A DNA stretch of 64,000 nucleotides from Herbaspirillum chlorophenolicum (GCF_001189955.1 NZ_LFLT01000013.1:54771-118770); one strand, 5' to 3'. Positions 41,159 through 51,257 are shown, counted from the stretch's first letter. Numbers and translations are program-made. The notes: generated from the sequence alone by a model not told the origin.

Positions 41159-42007
41159 ATGACGCTCACCTCCCTCGACTATTTTGCTTCGCTGGTGCGC
41201 CAGGACGATTCGATCCCGCTGTTCGAATCGGCCTTGACGCTGGGTCAGGACTTTTATCCCGAAATGGATTTCGCCGAGCAGGAAGTCGAACTCGACCTGC
41301 TGGCGCAAAAGCTGAGGCTGCGATTGCCGTCGGATGCTTCGCAGATCCAGAAGCTGCGCATGCTCAACCATTTCTTCTTCCAGGAAATGGCCTTCGCCGG
41401 CAACATCAACAATTATTACGACCCCGACAACAGCTACATCCACCGTGTCATCGCGACGCGGCGCGGCATCCCGATCTCGCTGGCAGTGGTCTATATCGAA
41501 CTGGCGCAACAGGTCGGCCTGGACATGAAGGGCGTCTCTTTCCCCGGCCATTTCCTGATGAAGCTGTCGGTGCAATCGGGCGAAATCGTGCTGGACCCGA
41601 TGAATGGTTCCAGCCTGTCGCGGGAAGAGTTGGAAGAACGCCTGGAACCTTATCTGGAACGCCAGCAGGAACACGACTTCGGCGATGAACTGCCGCTGGG
41701 GGCATACCTGCGCGCGGCGCACCCGCGCGAGATCCTGGCGCGCATGCTGCGCAACCTCAAGGCCATTTTCATGGAAAGCCAGCGCTGGCAGCAAGTGCTG
41801 GACGTGCAGGAACGCCTGGTGATCCTGCTTCCCGAAGAGATCACCGAGAAGCGCGACCGCGGGCTGGCGCGCGCCAATCTGGGCCTGCCCCAGGCTGCGC
41901 TGGAAGATCTGGAAGCCTACCTTGCGCTACGCCCGCATGCGGACGATGCGCAAAACCTGCGCGAGATGCTGCCCGACTTGCGCGACGCCCTGCGCAAACC
42001 CAACTGA
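41159..42007 (+). CDS. SirB1 family protein (transglutaminase-like with TPR-like tail)
   Basis: A protein of about 282 residues. The N-terminal two thirds form a transglutaminase-like domain of the SirB1 type (YYDPDNSYIHRVIATRRGIPISLAVVY, GVSFPGHFLMKL, VLDPMNG). The C-terminal third is helical and repeats a TPR-like pattern (RGLARANLGLPQAALEDLEAYLALRP). Biochemical role unknown; family members are often near prmC or kdsA, which are not here. AGGA eight bases upstream favours the ATG at 41159 over 41150. Confidence 0.9.
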   Translation: MTLTSLDYFASLVRQDDSIPLFESALTLGQDFYPEMDFAEQEVELDLLAQKLRLRLPSDASQIQKLRMLNHFFFQEMAFAGNINNYYDPDNSYIHRVIATRRGIPISLAVVYIELAQQVGLDMKGVSFPGHFLMKLSVQSGEIVLDPMNGSSLSREELEERLEPYLERQQEHDFGDELPLGAYLRAAHPREILARMLRNLKAIFMESQRWQQVLDVQERLVILLPEEITEKRDRGLARANLGLPQAALEDLEAYLALRPHADDAQNLREMLPDLRDALRKPN

Positions 42008-42066
42008 GATCCTGAACAGGTTCCAAGAGCCATGCCGTTCCTGCACTCGCAGGAATGGCAACTCGG

Positions 42067-43980
42067 TTATTTGCGCGCCTCGATCTCTTCCCAGCGCTCC
42101 AGGCTGACAAGCAATTCCTCGTCGATCTCGGCAAAACGCTGGTTCAGCTTCACCGCGTCATCGGCATTGCTCTTGTACAGATCGGGGTCGGCCAGCTTCT
42201 CCGAAATCGACTTCTGCTCTGCTTCCAGTTCAGCGATACGCTTGGGCAATTCCTCCAGCTCGCGCTGCTCCTTGTAACTGAGCTTCTTTTTCGGCTGTGC
42301 GGGCGCCGGGGCCGCCATGCTCGACTCGGCCTTGACTTCGTTCTTGTCCGCCTTCGCTGCCGGCTTGGCCGACGACGCAGGGGAAGCCGCGCGTACGCGC
42401 TCCCAATCGGAATAACCGCCGACATATTCGCGCCAGATTCCATCGCCTTCGGCGGCGATCACCTGGGTCACCACGTTGTCGAGGAACATGCGGTCGTGGC
42501 TGACCAGGAACACGGTGCCGTCATACTCTTCCAGCAGTTCTTCCAGCAGCTCCAGCGTGTCGATGTCGAGATCGTTGGTCGGTTCGTCCAGCACCAGCAC
42601 GTTGGCCGGCTTGGCGAACAGGCGCGCCAGCAGCAGGCGGTTGCGTTCGCCGCCGGACAGCGTACGCACCGGTGAACGCGCACGCTCGGGCGAGAACAGG
42701 AAGTCGCTGAGGTAGGTCATGACGTGCTTGCGCTGGCCGTTGACCTCGACCCAGTCGCTGCCCGGCGCGATGGTGTCGGCCAGGCTGGCTTCTTCATTGA
42801 GCTGGGCGCGCATCTGGTCGAAATACGCCACCTGCATCTTGGTGCCTTGCTTGACCGTGCCGCTGTCGGGCATTTCTTCGCCCAGGATCAGTTTGAGCAG
42901 CGTGGTCTTGCCGGCGCCGTTCTGGCCGATCAGGCCGACCTTGTCGCCGCGCATGAGAATGGAAGAAAAATCACGCACGATGGTCTTGGGGCCGTAGGCC
43001 TTGTTGACATTCTCCAGCTCCGCCACGATCTTGCCGGAGCGTTCGCCGCTGCCGACTTCCAGCTTGACCTGGCCCTGGCGATCGCGGCGCTCGCTGCGCT
43101 GCACGCGCAATGCCTCCAGCCGGCGCACGCGCCCTTCGTCGCGGGTACGGCGTGCCTGTACGCCCTTGCGAATCCACACTTCTTCCTGCGCCAGGAATTT
43201 GTCGAACTTGGCGTTCTCTACTTCTTCATTGGCCAGCAGCTCGGCCTTGCGCGCCTGGTAAGTGCTGAAATTACCGGGGAAGGACAACAACTTGCCGCGG
43301 TCCAGCTCGATGATGCGAGTCGAGACGTTATCGAGGAAGCTACGGTCGTGGGTGACGAACAGGATGCTGCCCTTGAAATCGCGCAGCAGCCCTTCCAGCC
43401 ACAGGATGGAGCCGAAATCGAGGTGGTTGGTCGGCTCGTCCAGCAGCAGCACGTCGGGATTGCCGACCAGGCCGCAAGCCAGCGCCACACGCTTTTGCAT
43501 GCCGCCCGAGAGTTCGCCGATCCTGGCGTCGCGGTTCAGGTTGAGCTTGTCCAGCGTGGTTTCGACCTTGTTGCCGATAGACCAGGCATCGGCCGCATCC
43601 AGTACGGTCTGGATCTGGTGCATGCGCTCCAGCAAGGCGTCATCGTTGTCGCCGCCGAACTGGCCGGTGATCGCCTCATATTCGGCCAAGAGCGCAGGCA
43701 GTTCGCCCAGGCCGGAAGCCACGGCGTCGAACACCGTCATCTCGGCCGGGAAATGCGGCTCCTGGTCGACATAGGCGATCTTCAGGCCCTGTTGCATCAC
43801 CAGCAGGCCATCGTCCAGCTTGGAACGGCCGGCGATGACCTTCAGCAACGACGACTTGCCGGTGCCGTTGCGGCCGATCAGGCCGACGCGCTCGCCGGTC
43901 TCCAGCGAGAATTCTGCGTGGTCGAGAAGTGCGACGTGGCCAAAGGCCAGTTGCGCGTCGCTAAGGGAAATGACTGCCAT
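42067..43980 (-). CDS. uup: ABC-F ATPase Uup
   Basis: A soluble ABC-F protein with two ATPase cassettes and no membrane domain; Uup acts on ribosomes and influences transposon excision and branched-DNA handling. The 637-residue protein has GRNGTGKSS and GQNGAGKTT P-loops, LSGGMQKRVALA and LSGGERNRLLLARL signatures, and DEPTNHLD/DEPTNDLD Walker B motifs. A C-terminal coiled coil (KEQRELEELPKRIAELEAEQ) points to Uup rather than EttA. Length matches E. coli Uup. Confidence 0.95.
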   Translation of the reverse strand: MAVISLSDAQLAFGHVALLDHAEFSLETGERVGLIGRNGTGKSSLLKVIAGRSKLDDGLLVMQQGLKIAYVDQEPHFPAEMTVFDAVASGLGELPALLAEYEAITGQFGGDNDDALLERMHQIQTVLDAADAWSIGNKVETTLDKLNLNRDARIGELSGGMQKRVALACGLVGNPDVLLLDEPTNHLDFGSILWLEGLLRDFKGSILFVTHDRSFLDNVSTRIIELDRGKLLSFPGNFSTYQARKAELLANEEVENAKFDKFLAQEEVWIRKGVQARRTRDEGRVRRLEALRVQRSERRDRQGQVKLEVGSGERSGKIVAELENVNKAYGPKTIVRDFSSILMRGDKVGLIGQNGAGKTTLLKLILGEEMPDSGTVKQGTKMQVAYFDQMRAQLNEEASLADTIAPGSDWVEVNGQRKHVMTYLSDFLFSPERARSPVRTLSGGERNRLLLARLFAKPANVLVLDEPTNDLDIDTLELLEELLEEYDGTVFLVSHDRMFLDNVVTQVIAAEGDGIWREYVGGYSDWERVRAASPASSAKPAAKADKNEVKAESSMAAPAPAQPKKKLSYKEQRELEELPKRIAELEAEQKSISEKLADPDLYKSNADDAVKLNQRFAEIDEELLVSLERWEEIEARK

Positions 43981-44220
43981 AGGGAGATGTGCCGCGGCCT
44001 ACTGCACCGCGTCTGGAATGTGCGTAAAGAGCGGCATTGTACCGACTGCAGCGGGGAAATGCGGCGCCGCATGGCCGGTTTGTCGAAATGATTGCCAGGA
44101 AGCACATAAAAATGCTCCCCGATACATTTTTTACATCCTGTTAAGGATTGCCGGCGCCCGTCTTTCCGGGCCGGCAGGCTTGATGCTGTAAGATAGCGCA
44201 TCCAGATTTCCGCCTACCCC

Positions 44221-46668
44221 ATGCATCTTCCAACGTCTCCGGGCCGGTTGCACCGTCAACGCGGCTTCCTCAACCCCAATATCGCCAAATTCATCGGACT
44301 CTCCATCCTCGGCCTCGGCATCGTCGGCGCCCTGCTGGTGGTCTATGCGCTGATCTTCATCAACCCGCGCCTGCCTTCGCTGGACCTGATCACCGACTAC
44401 CGGCCCAAGGTCCCGCTGCGCATCTATTCCGAAGACAAGGTGCTGCTGGGCGAATTCGGCGAGGAAAAGCGCAGCCTGGTCAAGCTGGACGACATTCCGG
44501 CCGACATGAAGAACGCCGTACTGGCCATCGAAGACTATCGCTTCTACCAGCACGGCGGCATCGATTACATCGGCATCGCCCGCGCGCTGGTGACCGACGT
44601 GCTGCGCGGCAGCGCCTCCCAGGGCGCCAGCACCATCACCATGCAGGTGGCGCGCAACGTGTTCCTGACCAAGGAAAAGACCTTCTCGCGCAAGCTCTAT
44701 GAAGTCCTGCTGGCCAACAAGATCGAGAGCGCGCTGACCAAGGACCAGATCCTTGAGGTCTACATGAACCAGATCTACCTGGGCCAGCGCGCCTTCGGCT
44801 TTGCCGCCGCTGCCCGCACCTACTTCGGCAAGGACCTGAAGGACGTCACACTGGCGGAAGCCGCGATGCTGGCCGGCCTGCCCAAGGCGCCGTCGGCCTA
44901 CAACCCCATCGTCAATCCCAAGCGCGCGCACATCCGCCAGCAATACATCCTGCAGCGCATGCTGGATGTGGGCTTCATCACCCAGGCGCAATACGACGTC
45001 GCCTCCAAGGAAGAACTGAAGGTACGCGCACCGGGCAGCCAGTACAGCACCCACGCCGAATACGTCAACGAAATGGTGCGCCAGATGGTGTATGCGCAAT
45101 ACAAGGAAGACACCTACACCCAGGGCTTCAACGTCTACACCACCATCAACGCCGCCGACCAACAGGCCGCCTACCTTGCCGTGCGCAAGGGCGTCATGGA
45201 CTACGACCGCCGCCACGGCTACCGCGGCCCGGAAGAGACCGTGGAGCTGCCGGCCAACGCCGACGACCGCGCCAGCGCCATCGACGACGTAATGGACGAC
45301 CATCCGGACAACGACGATATCCTGGCCGCCGTGGTGGTGGCCGCCGGCCCCAAGCAGGTCGATGCGGTGCTGCGCTCGGGCGACAAGGTGAGCATCAAGG
45401 GCGACGCCCTGCGTTTCGTCGCCAACGCGCTTTCGGACAAGGCCAAGAAGGAAGTCCGCATTCAACCGGGTTCGCTGATCCGCGTCATGCAGGATGCCAA
45501 GCAGAACTGGCAGATCGTGCAGCTACCGCAAGTGGAGGCGGCGCTGGTGTCGGTGGTGCCGCAGGACGGTTCCATCCGCGCCCTGATCGGCGGCTTCGAC
45601 TTCACCCAGAACAATTTCAACCACGTCACCCAGGCGTGGCGCCAGCCGGGCTCCACCTTCAAGCCCTTCATCTATTCGGCGGCGCTGGAAAAGGGTTTTG
45701 CCCCGGCCAGCATCGTCAACGATGCACCGGTTTCCTACCCGGCCGGCCCCGGCCAGCCGAACTGGGAACCCAGGGATGACGAAACCCCGGCCGGGCCGAT
45801 GAGCGTGCGCACCGCGCTGCAAAAATCGGTCAACCTGGTGGCCATCCGCACGCTCGACTACATCGGCGTACCCTACGCCAAGGACTTCATCACCGGCACC
45901 TACGGCTTCGACCCCGACAAGGTTCCGCCCTACCTGCCGATGGCGCTGGGCGCTGGCCAGACCAACCCGCTGCAGCTTTCCGCCGCCTACTCGGTGTTCG
46001 CCAACGGCGGCTACAAGATCCAGCCCTACCTGATCACGCAGATCACCGACTCCCGCGGCAAGGTATTGTCCAAGGCCGATCCGCTGGTGGTTGGCAACGG
46101 CGCGCCGCGCGTAGTGGCCGAACGCAACAGCTACATGATGACCAACCTGCTCAAGTCAGTGGCGCAGCGCGGCACCGGCGCACGCAGCAACAGCCTCGGC
46201 CGCACCGACCTGGCGGGCAAGACGGGCACCACCAACGAGGCGTTCGACGGCTGGTTCGCCGGCTATCAGCGCTCGCTGGCTACCGTGGTATGGATGGGTT
46301 ACGACCAGCCCAAGAGTTTGGGCGGCATGGAGTTCGGCGCGCAGCTTGCCTTGCCGATCTGGGTGGATTACATGGGGAAGGCCTTGAAGGGCGTCCCGCA
46401 ATTCGACCAGCCGGTGCCAGACGGCATCCGCTTCATCGATGGCGAACCGTATTACGACAACTTCACGCCCGAGAACGGTTTGGTCACCAACGTCGGCGTA
46501 ACGGTGGTCGATGCGATTTCCAATTTCTTCGGCTGGACGCCGAGCCAGTCGCCGAGTGCGCCGGCCGCGAGTGGCCAACCCTTGCCCAACGCGCCTGGCA
46601 CGCAAAAGGCGCCGCCCTCCAGCGCCCCCGCCAACAAGTTCAACGAGAACCTCTACCAGGGACACTGA
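44221..46668 (+). CDS. mrcA: Penicillin-binding protein 1A (bifunctional glycosyltransferase/transpeptidase)
   Basis: Class A PBP that polymerises and crosslinks peptidoglycan. The 815-residue protein has one N-terminal transmembrane helix (about 23-50). The GT51 domain includes LAIEDYRFYQHGGID and SQGASTITMQVARN. The transpeptidase has the active Ser in QPGSTFKPFIY and the KTG motif in LAGKTGTTNEAFDGWFAGY. The C-terminal tail is Pro/Ala-rich. No good ribosome site precedes the ATG at 44221, but no other start is plausible. It is divergent from uup. Confidence 0.97.
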   Translation: MHLPTSPGRLHRQRGFLNPNIAKFIGLSILGLGIVGALLVVYALIFINPRLPSLDLITDYRPKVPLRIYSEDKVLLGEFGEEKRSLVKLDDIPADMKNAVLAIEDYRFYQHGGIDYIGIARALVTDVLRGSASQGASTITMQVARNVFLTKEKTFSRKLYEVLLANKIESALTKDQILEVYMNQIYLGQRAFGFAAAARTYFGKDLKDVTLAEAAMLAGLPKAPSAYNPIVNPKRAHIRQQYILQRMLDVGFITQAQYDVASKEELKVRAPGSQYSTHAEYVNEMVRQMVYAQYKEDTYTQGFNVYTTINAADQQAAYLAVRKGVMDYDRRHGYRGPEETVELPANADDRASAIDDVMDDHPDNDDILAAVVVAAGPKQVDAVLRSGDKVSIKGDALRFVANALSDKAKKEVRIQPGSLIRVMQDAKQNWQIVQLPQVEAALVSVVPQDGSIRALIGGFDFTQNNFNHVTQAWRQPGSTFKPFIYSAALEKGFAPASIVNDAPVSYPAGPGQPNWEPRDDETPAGPMSVRTALQKSVNLVAIRTLDYIGVPYAKDFITGTYGFDPDKVPPYLPMALGAGQTNPLQLSAAYSVFANGGYKIQPYLITQITDSRGKVLSKADPLVVGNGAPRVVAERNSYMMTNLLKSVAQRGTGARSNSLGRTDLAGKTGTTNEAFDGWFAGYQRSLATVVWMGYDQPKSLGGMEFGAQLALPIWVDYMGKALKGVPQFDQPVPDGIRFIDGEPYYDNFTPENGLVTNVGVTVVDAISNFFGWTPSQSPSAPAASGQPLPNAPGTQKAPPSSAPANKFNENLYQGH

Positions 46669-46683
46669 AGCAGGGCTGAAAAG

Positions 46684-46719
46684 AAAAAAGCGCAGAAGAC
46701 ATCTTCTGCGCTTTTTTTT
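46684..46719. terminator. Intrinsic terminator between mrcA and the tRNA gene
   Basis: AAAAAAGCGCAGAAG-ACAT-CTTCTGCGCTTTTTTT is symmetric and can end mrcA as well as the tRNA transcript. Confidence 0.94.
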
Positions 46720-46723
46720 ATGC

Positions 46724-46799
46724 TGGCGCCCCCGACACGGATCGAACGTGTGACCTATCCCTTAGGAGGGGATCGCTCTATCCACTGAGCTACGGGGGC
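46724..46799 (-). tRNA. tRNA-Arg (anticodon CCU)
   Basis: The minus strand folds as a 76-base tRNA including encoded CCA. Acceptor arms GCCCCCG and CGGGGGC pair fully. The anticodon stem ATCCC/GGGAT closes a loop CTCCTAA with anticodon CCT, which reads AGG. The T arm has the TTCGATC-type loop. The 3' end meets the terminator shared with mrcA. Confidence 0.97.
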
Positions 46800-47021
46800 G
46801 GCAAGGCGGCTATTGTAGCCTCTGCGCCCATGCTTGGAAAGCGAAGGCCGTGCACGGCGGCAGTGTTGCCTGTATGCGCCATGCAGGGATATGTATGGAA
46901 TGCAGACAACCGCCCTTCCACTACAATGGCCGGATCGCTGCCCAGGCAGCGCCAGAAAAAACCAGAAAAAACCGCATCGGCCCCTGTAACCCCGGCCGAT
47001 GCCGGCGAAGGGAGACCGAAG

Positions 47022-47798
47022 TTGGCGTTCATACCGTATCCGGCCCGCCGCGGCCACAGCAGGTTCGTACGAGGCCTGACGCTGCTGGCATGCAGCCTTG
47101 CCATTGGCGCAGCGCAGGCGCAGATCCAGCCGGTTTCCCCAACGGCCGCGGCCGATGCCGTTCCCGGCATGCCGGAGCGGGTTGCGGCCTGCATCGCCTG
47201 CCATGGCAAGGAAGGCCGCGCCACTCCGGATGGCTACTATCCGCGTATCGCGGGCAAACCCGAAACCTATCTGTTCAACCAGTTGCAAAACTTCCGCGAC
47301 GGCCGGCGCCAGTACCCGATGATGAACTACCTGCTCGGCAATCTTTCGGACGACTACCTGCACAAGATCGCGGCCTTCTTCGCCAACGAGCATCCGCCTT
47401 ATCCCGCGCCGGCGTCATCCGATGCTTCGGCCGCCGTCCTGGAACGCGGCAAACAGCTCGTGACGCAAGGCATCAAGGAACGCCAGGTCCCTGCCTGCGC
47501 CGCCTGCCACGGCGTGGCGCTGACCGGCGTGCAACCCGCCATCCCCGGCCTGCTCGGCCTGCCGCGCGACTACATCAATGCGCAATTGGGCGCATGGATC
47601 AATGGCGTGCGCAAAGCCAGGTCTCCCGATTGCATGGCAACGATCGTCCATAAGCTCACTCCGGAAGACATCAACGCCGCCAGCAGTTGGCTATCCGCCC
47701 AACCCGTCCCGCACAACGCCGCGCCGGCAACGTCGCCGTCCGCGCCGCTGCCGCTGGCTTGCGGCAGCATGGAGCAAGCAGGAGTGCCCAAACAATGA
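47022..47798 (+). CDS. Dihaem cytochrome c (c4-like)
   Basis: A 258-residue exported electron carrier. The signal peptide (RFVRGLTLLACSLAIGAAQAQ) is followed by two haem motifs, CIACH and CAACH, in tandem c4-like domains. The likely start is TTG at 47022 with AAGGGAGA just upstream; the ATG-started frame from 46830 would add about 64 basic, unlikely residues before the signal peptide. Its stop overlaps the ATG of the next cytochrome gene by four bases, so the two are translationally coupled and probably work in one electron chain. Confidence 0.88.
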   Translation: MAFIPYPARRGHSRFVRGLTLLACSLAIGAAQAQIQPVSPTAAADAVPGMPERVAACIACHGKEGRATPDGYYPRIAGKPETYLFNQLQNFRDGRRQYPMMNYLLGNLSDDYLHKIAAFFANEHPPYPAPASSDASAAVLERGKQLVTQGIKERQVPACAACHGVALTGVQPAIPGLLGLPRDYINAQLGAWINGVRKARSPDCMATIVHKLTPEDINAASSWLSAQPVPHNAAPATSPSAPLPLACGSMEQAGVPKQ

Positions 47799-49090
47799 AG
47801 AAAGCACTCGGCGCTATCATCGCAGCCGTCATCGCCGCAGCGATCGCAGTACCTGCCGCAGTCGTGGCGTGGCAGTCGCTGCGCAGCGAAGACCCCGGCA
47901 TCGCCACTCCCGTTGCCGACCGCGCACAGCAGATCAAGCGCGGCGAATATCTGGCGCGCGCCGGCAATTGCATCGGTTGCCACACGCCGCGCGGCGGCGA
48001 CGCCTATGCTGGCGGCCGCGCGATCGTCACCAAGTTCGGCACGCTTTACTCCTCCAATATTACGCCGGACAAGAAGACCGGCATCGGCAGCTGGAATGCC
48101 GACGATTTCTGGCGTGCGCTACACCATGGGCGCTCCAAGGATGGCAGCTTCCTCTACCCCGCCTTCCCCTTTCCCAGCTATACCAAGGTCAGCCGCGACG
48201 ATTCCGATGCGCTGTTCGCTTTCCTGCAGACAATCCCGGCCACGGACCGGCCCAACCAGGAACACGCGCTGCGTTTCCCCTATAACCAGCGCATCCTGCT
48301 GGCCGGCTGGCGCGCCTTGTACTTCGAACCGGGGGAATACCGCGCCGATACCCGGCAATCGGTCCAATGGAACCGCGGCGCCTATCTGGTGCAGGGGCTG
48401 GGACATTGCAGCGCCTGCCACACCGCGCGCAACACCTTTGGCGCCACCGCCTCGCAGGCGGAATTGGCAGGCGGCATGATCGCGATACTCGACTGGTATG
48501 CGCCGCCGCTCAACGGCGACCAGGAAAACGGCCTGGGCAACTGGGAAACCGGGCACCTCGCCGCCCTGCTCAAGACCGGAATCTCGCCACGTGGTGCGGC
48601 CTTCGGGCCGATGGCCGAAGTTGTGGGGCGCAGCCTGCAATATCTGGACGACACGGATATCGAAGCGATGGCCATCTACCTGAAATCGCTACCGCCGGAC
48701 GCCGCGTCTGCACGCCCACCAGCACAGCAGCCTGAGCCGGCAGAAGCCGCACGCATCATGAAACTCGGCAAACAGCTTTACGGGGACTTATGCATCGACT
48801 GCCATAGCGACAAGGGCCAGGGCGCCAGCCCAAACTACCCGCCGCTCAATGGCAATCAGGCGGTGACTACGTCATCTCCGGTCAATGCCATCCGCATCGT
48901 GCTCAATGGCGGTTACCCGCCATCGACAGCGGGCAACCCGTATCCGTTCGGCATGCCGCCCTTCGGGCCGAGGCTGAGCGACCAGGAAGTGGCGGCGGTG
49001 GTTTCGTATATCCGCAACGATTGGAGCAACCGTGCCGGCTTCGTCTCCCCATCGGAAGTGAACCGCTATCGCAGCGTGCCGCTGGATTGA
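47795..49090 (+). CDS. Membrane-anchored trihaem cytochrome c
   Basis: A 431-residue protein with an N-terminal signal-anchor (KKALGAIIAAVIAAAIAVP) and three haem motifs: CIGCH, CSACH and CIDCH. The pattern matches the cytochrome subunits of membrane dehydrogenases for alcohol, gluconate or sorbitol, which pass electrons to ubiquinone or an oxidase. No dehydrogenase partner is in the window, so the donor is unknown. It overlaps the c4-like gene in an ATGA junction and is followed by a strong terminator. Confidence 0.9.
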   Translation: MKKALGAIIAAVIAAAIAVPAAVVAWQSLRSEDPGIATPVADRAQQIKRGEYLARAGNCIGCHTPRGGDAYAGGRAIVTKFGTLYSSNITPDKKTGIGSWNADDFWRALHHGRSKDGSFLYPAFPFPSYTKVSRDDSDALFAFLQTIPATDRPNQEHALRFPYNQRILLAGWRALYFEPGEYRADTRQSVQWNRGAYLVQGLGHCSACHTARNTFGATASQAELAGGMIAILDWYAPPLNGDQENGLGNWETGHLAALLKTGISPRGAAFGPMAEVVGRSLQYLDDTDIEAMAIYLKSLPPDAASARPPAQQPEPAEAARIMKLGKQLYGDLCIDCHSDKGQGASPNYPPLNGNQAVTTSSPVNAIRIVLNGGYPPSTAGNPYPFGMPPFGPRLSDQEVAAVVSYIRNDWSNRAGFVSPSEVNRYRSVPLD

Positions 49091-49103
49091 ACGTCCCAGG
49101 CGC

Positions 49104-49135
49104 AAAAAAAGCGATCCGATGGATCGCTTTTTTTA
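49104..49135. terminator. Bidirectional terminator between the cytochrome genes and phoB
   Basis: AAAAAAAGCGATCC-GAT-GGATCGCTTTTTTT between convergent genes. Confidence 0.94.
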
Positions 49136-49157
49136 TCTGCCAACCTGCATCCGCAGG

Positions 49158-49856
49158 TCAATCCTGCGCTTCCGTACTCAACCGGTATCCCACCCCCCGC
49201 ACCGTCTGCACATAGTGCGAAAGATCGCCGAGCGACTTGCGCAAACGCATGATGTGGACATCCACGGTACGCTCCTCGATGAAGGTATGGTCGCCCCACA
49301 CCTTGTCCAGCAGTTGCGAGCGCGAGAAGATGCGGTCAGGATGCGCCACCAGATAGCGCAGCAGCTTGAATTCCGCCTGGTCCAGCGCCACCGGCCGCTC
49401 GGCCACCGATACCTGGCGACGTTCGACATCGATACTGATTCCGCCATACTTCAGCACCTGGCTACCAATCTCCGGCGTCTTGCGGCGCAACAGCGCCTGT
49501 ACCCGCGCCACCAACTCCTTGGGCGAAAACGGCTTGGTCACATAATCGTCGGCGCCTTCATTCAAGCCTTTGACCTTGTCCTCTTCCATCCCCTTGGCGG
49601 TCAGCATGATCACCGGCAACGCAGCGGTGCGCGGCTCCCGGCGCAGCTCATTGAGCAATACCAGGCCGGAGCTGTCGGGCAGCATCCAGTCCAGCAGCAC
49701 CGCATGCGGCAGCGACTCGGCAATCGATTTGCGGGCTTGCGAAACATCGGTGGCGATGGTGGTGGCAAAACCCGCCCCTTGCATCGTGAAACGCAACAAT
49801 TCGGCGATGCTGGGCTCATCTTCGACCAGCAGGATATGGGGCGACTCTTTTGACAT
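49158..49856 (-). CDS. phoB: Phosphate regulon response regulator PhoB
   Basis: A 232-residue OmpR-type response regulator that activates phosphate-starvation genes when phosphorylated. The receiver domain has acidic E12/D13, the phosphoacceptor D56 (LLDWMLP), T86 and K108 (TKPF). The DNA-binding winged helix includes EFKLLRYLVAHPDRIFSRSQLL and ERTVDVHIMRLRKSLG. It starts 66 bases after glmM on the same strand and is followed by a terminator; neither phoR nor pst genes adjoin it. Confidence 0.95.
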   Translation of the reverse strand: MSKESPHILLVEDEPSIAELLRFTMQGAGFATTIATDVSQARKSIAESLPHAVLLDWMLPDSSGLVLLNELRREPRTAALPVIMLTAKGMEEDKVKGLNEGADDYVTKPFSPKELVARVQALLRRKTPEIGSQVLKYGGISIDVERRQVSVAERPVALDQAEFKLLRYLVAHPDRIFSRSQLLDKVWGDHTFIEERTVDVHIMRLRKSLGDLSHYVQTVRGVGYRLSTEAQD

Positions 49857-49922
49857 TGTCCTTCTGTCTGGAAACTACATCACGGCTTGGGCGCCCACGG
49901 AAAAACCGCAAGCGCCATGGAA

Positions 49923-51257
49923 TTACAGCACCTTGTCGGCAATACGCTGGGCCATGCTGCGCGCCAGATCCGCATCTTCGGCTTCGACCATCACGCGAAT
50001 CAGCGGCTCGGTGCCGGAAGGACGCAGCAGTACGCGGCCACGATCGCCCAGCGACTCTTCCACGGCCAGCTTCTCGGCCTGCAGCGCTGCGTTCGACTTC
50101 CAATCGTAGCCGGCCGGGATCTTGACGTTGACCAGCGATTGCGGAAACAGCTTGATGTCGGCCGTCATCTGCGCCAGCGACTGGCCGCTGCGCTTCAACG
50201 CCGACAGCACCTGCAAGGCGGAGACGATACCGTCGCCGGTGGTGTGCTTGTCCAGGCACAGCAAGTGGCCCGAACCTTCGCCGCCCAGCAGCCAGCCCTT
50301 TTCCTGCAGTACTTCGAGCACATAGCGGTCGCCCACCTTGGCGCGCTCGAACGGAACGCCCATCTTCTTGAAGGCCACCTGCAACGCCATATTGGTCATC
50401 AGGGTGCCCACCGCGCCATCGACCGGGCCGGTGGCAAGGCGATCCTTGACCATCAGGTACAGCAGCTCGTCGCCATTGTAGATGCGGCCCGATGCGTCGA
50501 CCATCAGCAAGCGGTCGGCGTCGCCATCCAGTGCGATGCCGAGGTCGGCGCGGTTGGCACGCACCGAATCCGACAGGGCCTGGGGCGCTGTGGCGCCGCA
50601 TGCTTCGTTGATGTTCAAGCCATTGGGCTTGTTGCCGATGGTGATGACTTCGGCCCCCAGCTCGTGAAACACGTGGGGGGCGATATTGTAGGCGGCGCCA
50701 TGCGCGCAATCGACCACGATGGTCATGCCATACAGGTCCAGCGCATTGGGGAAGGTGCTTTTGCAGAACTCGATGTAGCGGCCCTGGGCGTCATCCAGGC
50801 GGCGCGCCTTGCCCAGCTTTTCCGAGGGCACGCAATCCATGGGCTGTTCCAGCGCCGCTTCGATGTCGGCCTCGACCGCGTCGGGTAGCTTGTTGCCCGA
50901 GGCCGAAAAGAACTTGATGCCATTGTCGTGGAAGGGATTATGCGAAGCCGAAATCACCACGCCGGCCGACAGGCGCAATGCGCGCGTGAGGTAGGCGACA
51001 GCCGGTGTAGGCACCGGGCCGGCCAGCATCACATCGACACCCGCGGCGGCAAAACCCGCCTCCAGGGCAGCTTCCAGCATGTAGCCGGAGATCCGTGTGT
51101 CCTTCCCGATCAGCACGGTAGGACGTGCAACCCCATCCCGCGCCTTGGCCAGGACTTTGCCCGCGGCATAGCCCAGGCGCATGACGAAATCGGGAGTGAT
51201 GGGGGCGACGCCCACGCGGCCACGAATGCCATCGGTGCCGAAATATTTTGCTGCCAT
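49923..51257 (-). CDS. glmM: Phosphoglucosamine mutase
   Basis: Converts glucosamine 6-phosphate to glucosamine 1-phosphate for UDP-GlcNAc synthesis. The 444-residue protein has the phosphoserine motif ISASHNP (Ser105), the metal loop DGDADRLL, and the C-terminal phosphate-binding [23 protein letters not shown] precedes the ATG at 51255-51257. It is between folP and phoB in a minus-strand run starting at ftsH, the usual bacterial order. Confidence 0.98.
   Translation of the reverse strand: MAAKYFGTDGIRGRVGVAPITPDFVMRLGYAAGKVLAKARDGVARPTVLIGKDTRISGYMLEAALEAGFAAAGVDVMLAGPVPTPAVAYLTRALRLSAGVVISASHNPFHDNGIKFFSASGNKLPDAVEADIEAALEQPMDCVPSEKLGKARRLDDAQGRYIEFCKSTFPNALDLYGMTIVVDCAHGAAYNIAPHVFHELGAEVITIGNKPNGLNINEACGATAPQALSDSVRANRADLGIALDGDADRLLMVDASGRIYNGDELLYLMVKDRLATGPVDGAVGTLMTNMALQVAFKKMGVPFERAKVGDRYVLEVLQEKGWLLGGEGSGHLLCLDKHTTGDGIVSALQVLSALKRSGQSLAQMTADIKLFPQSLVNVKIPAGYDWKSNAALQAEKLAVEESLGDRGRVLLRPSGTEPLIRVMVEAEDADLARSMAQRIADKVL

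Noticed and set aside
46724..49157. Genomic island at tRNA-Arg
   Set aside because: No integrase, no repeat of the tRNA 3' end, and only two ordinary GC-rich genes; too little to call an island.
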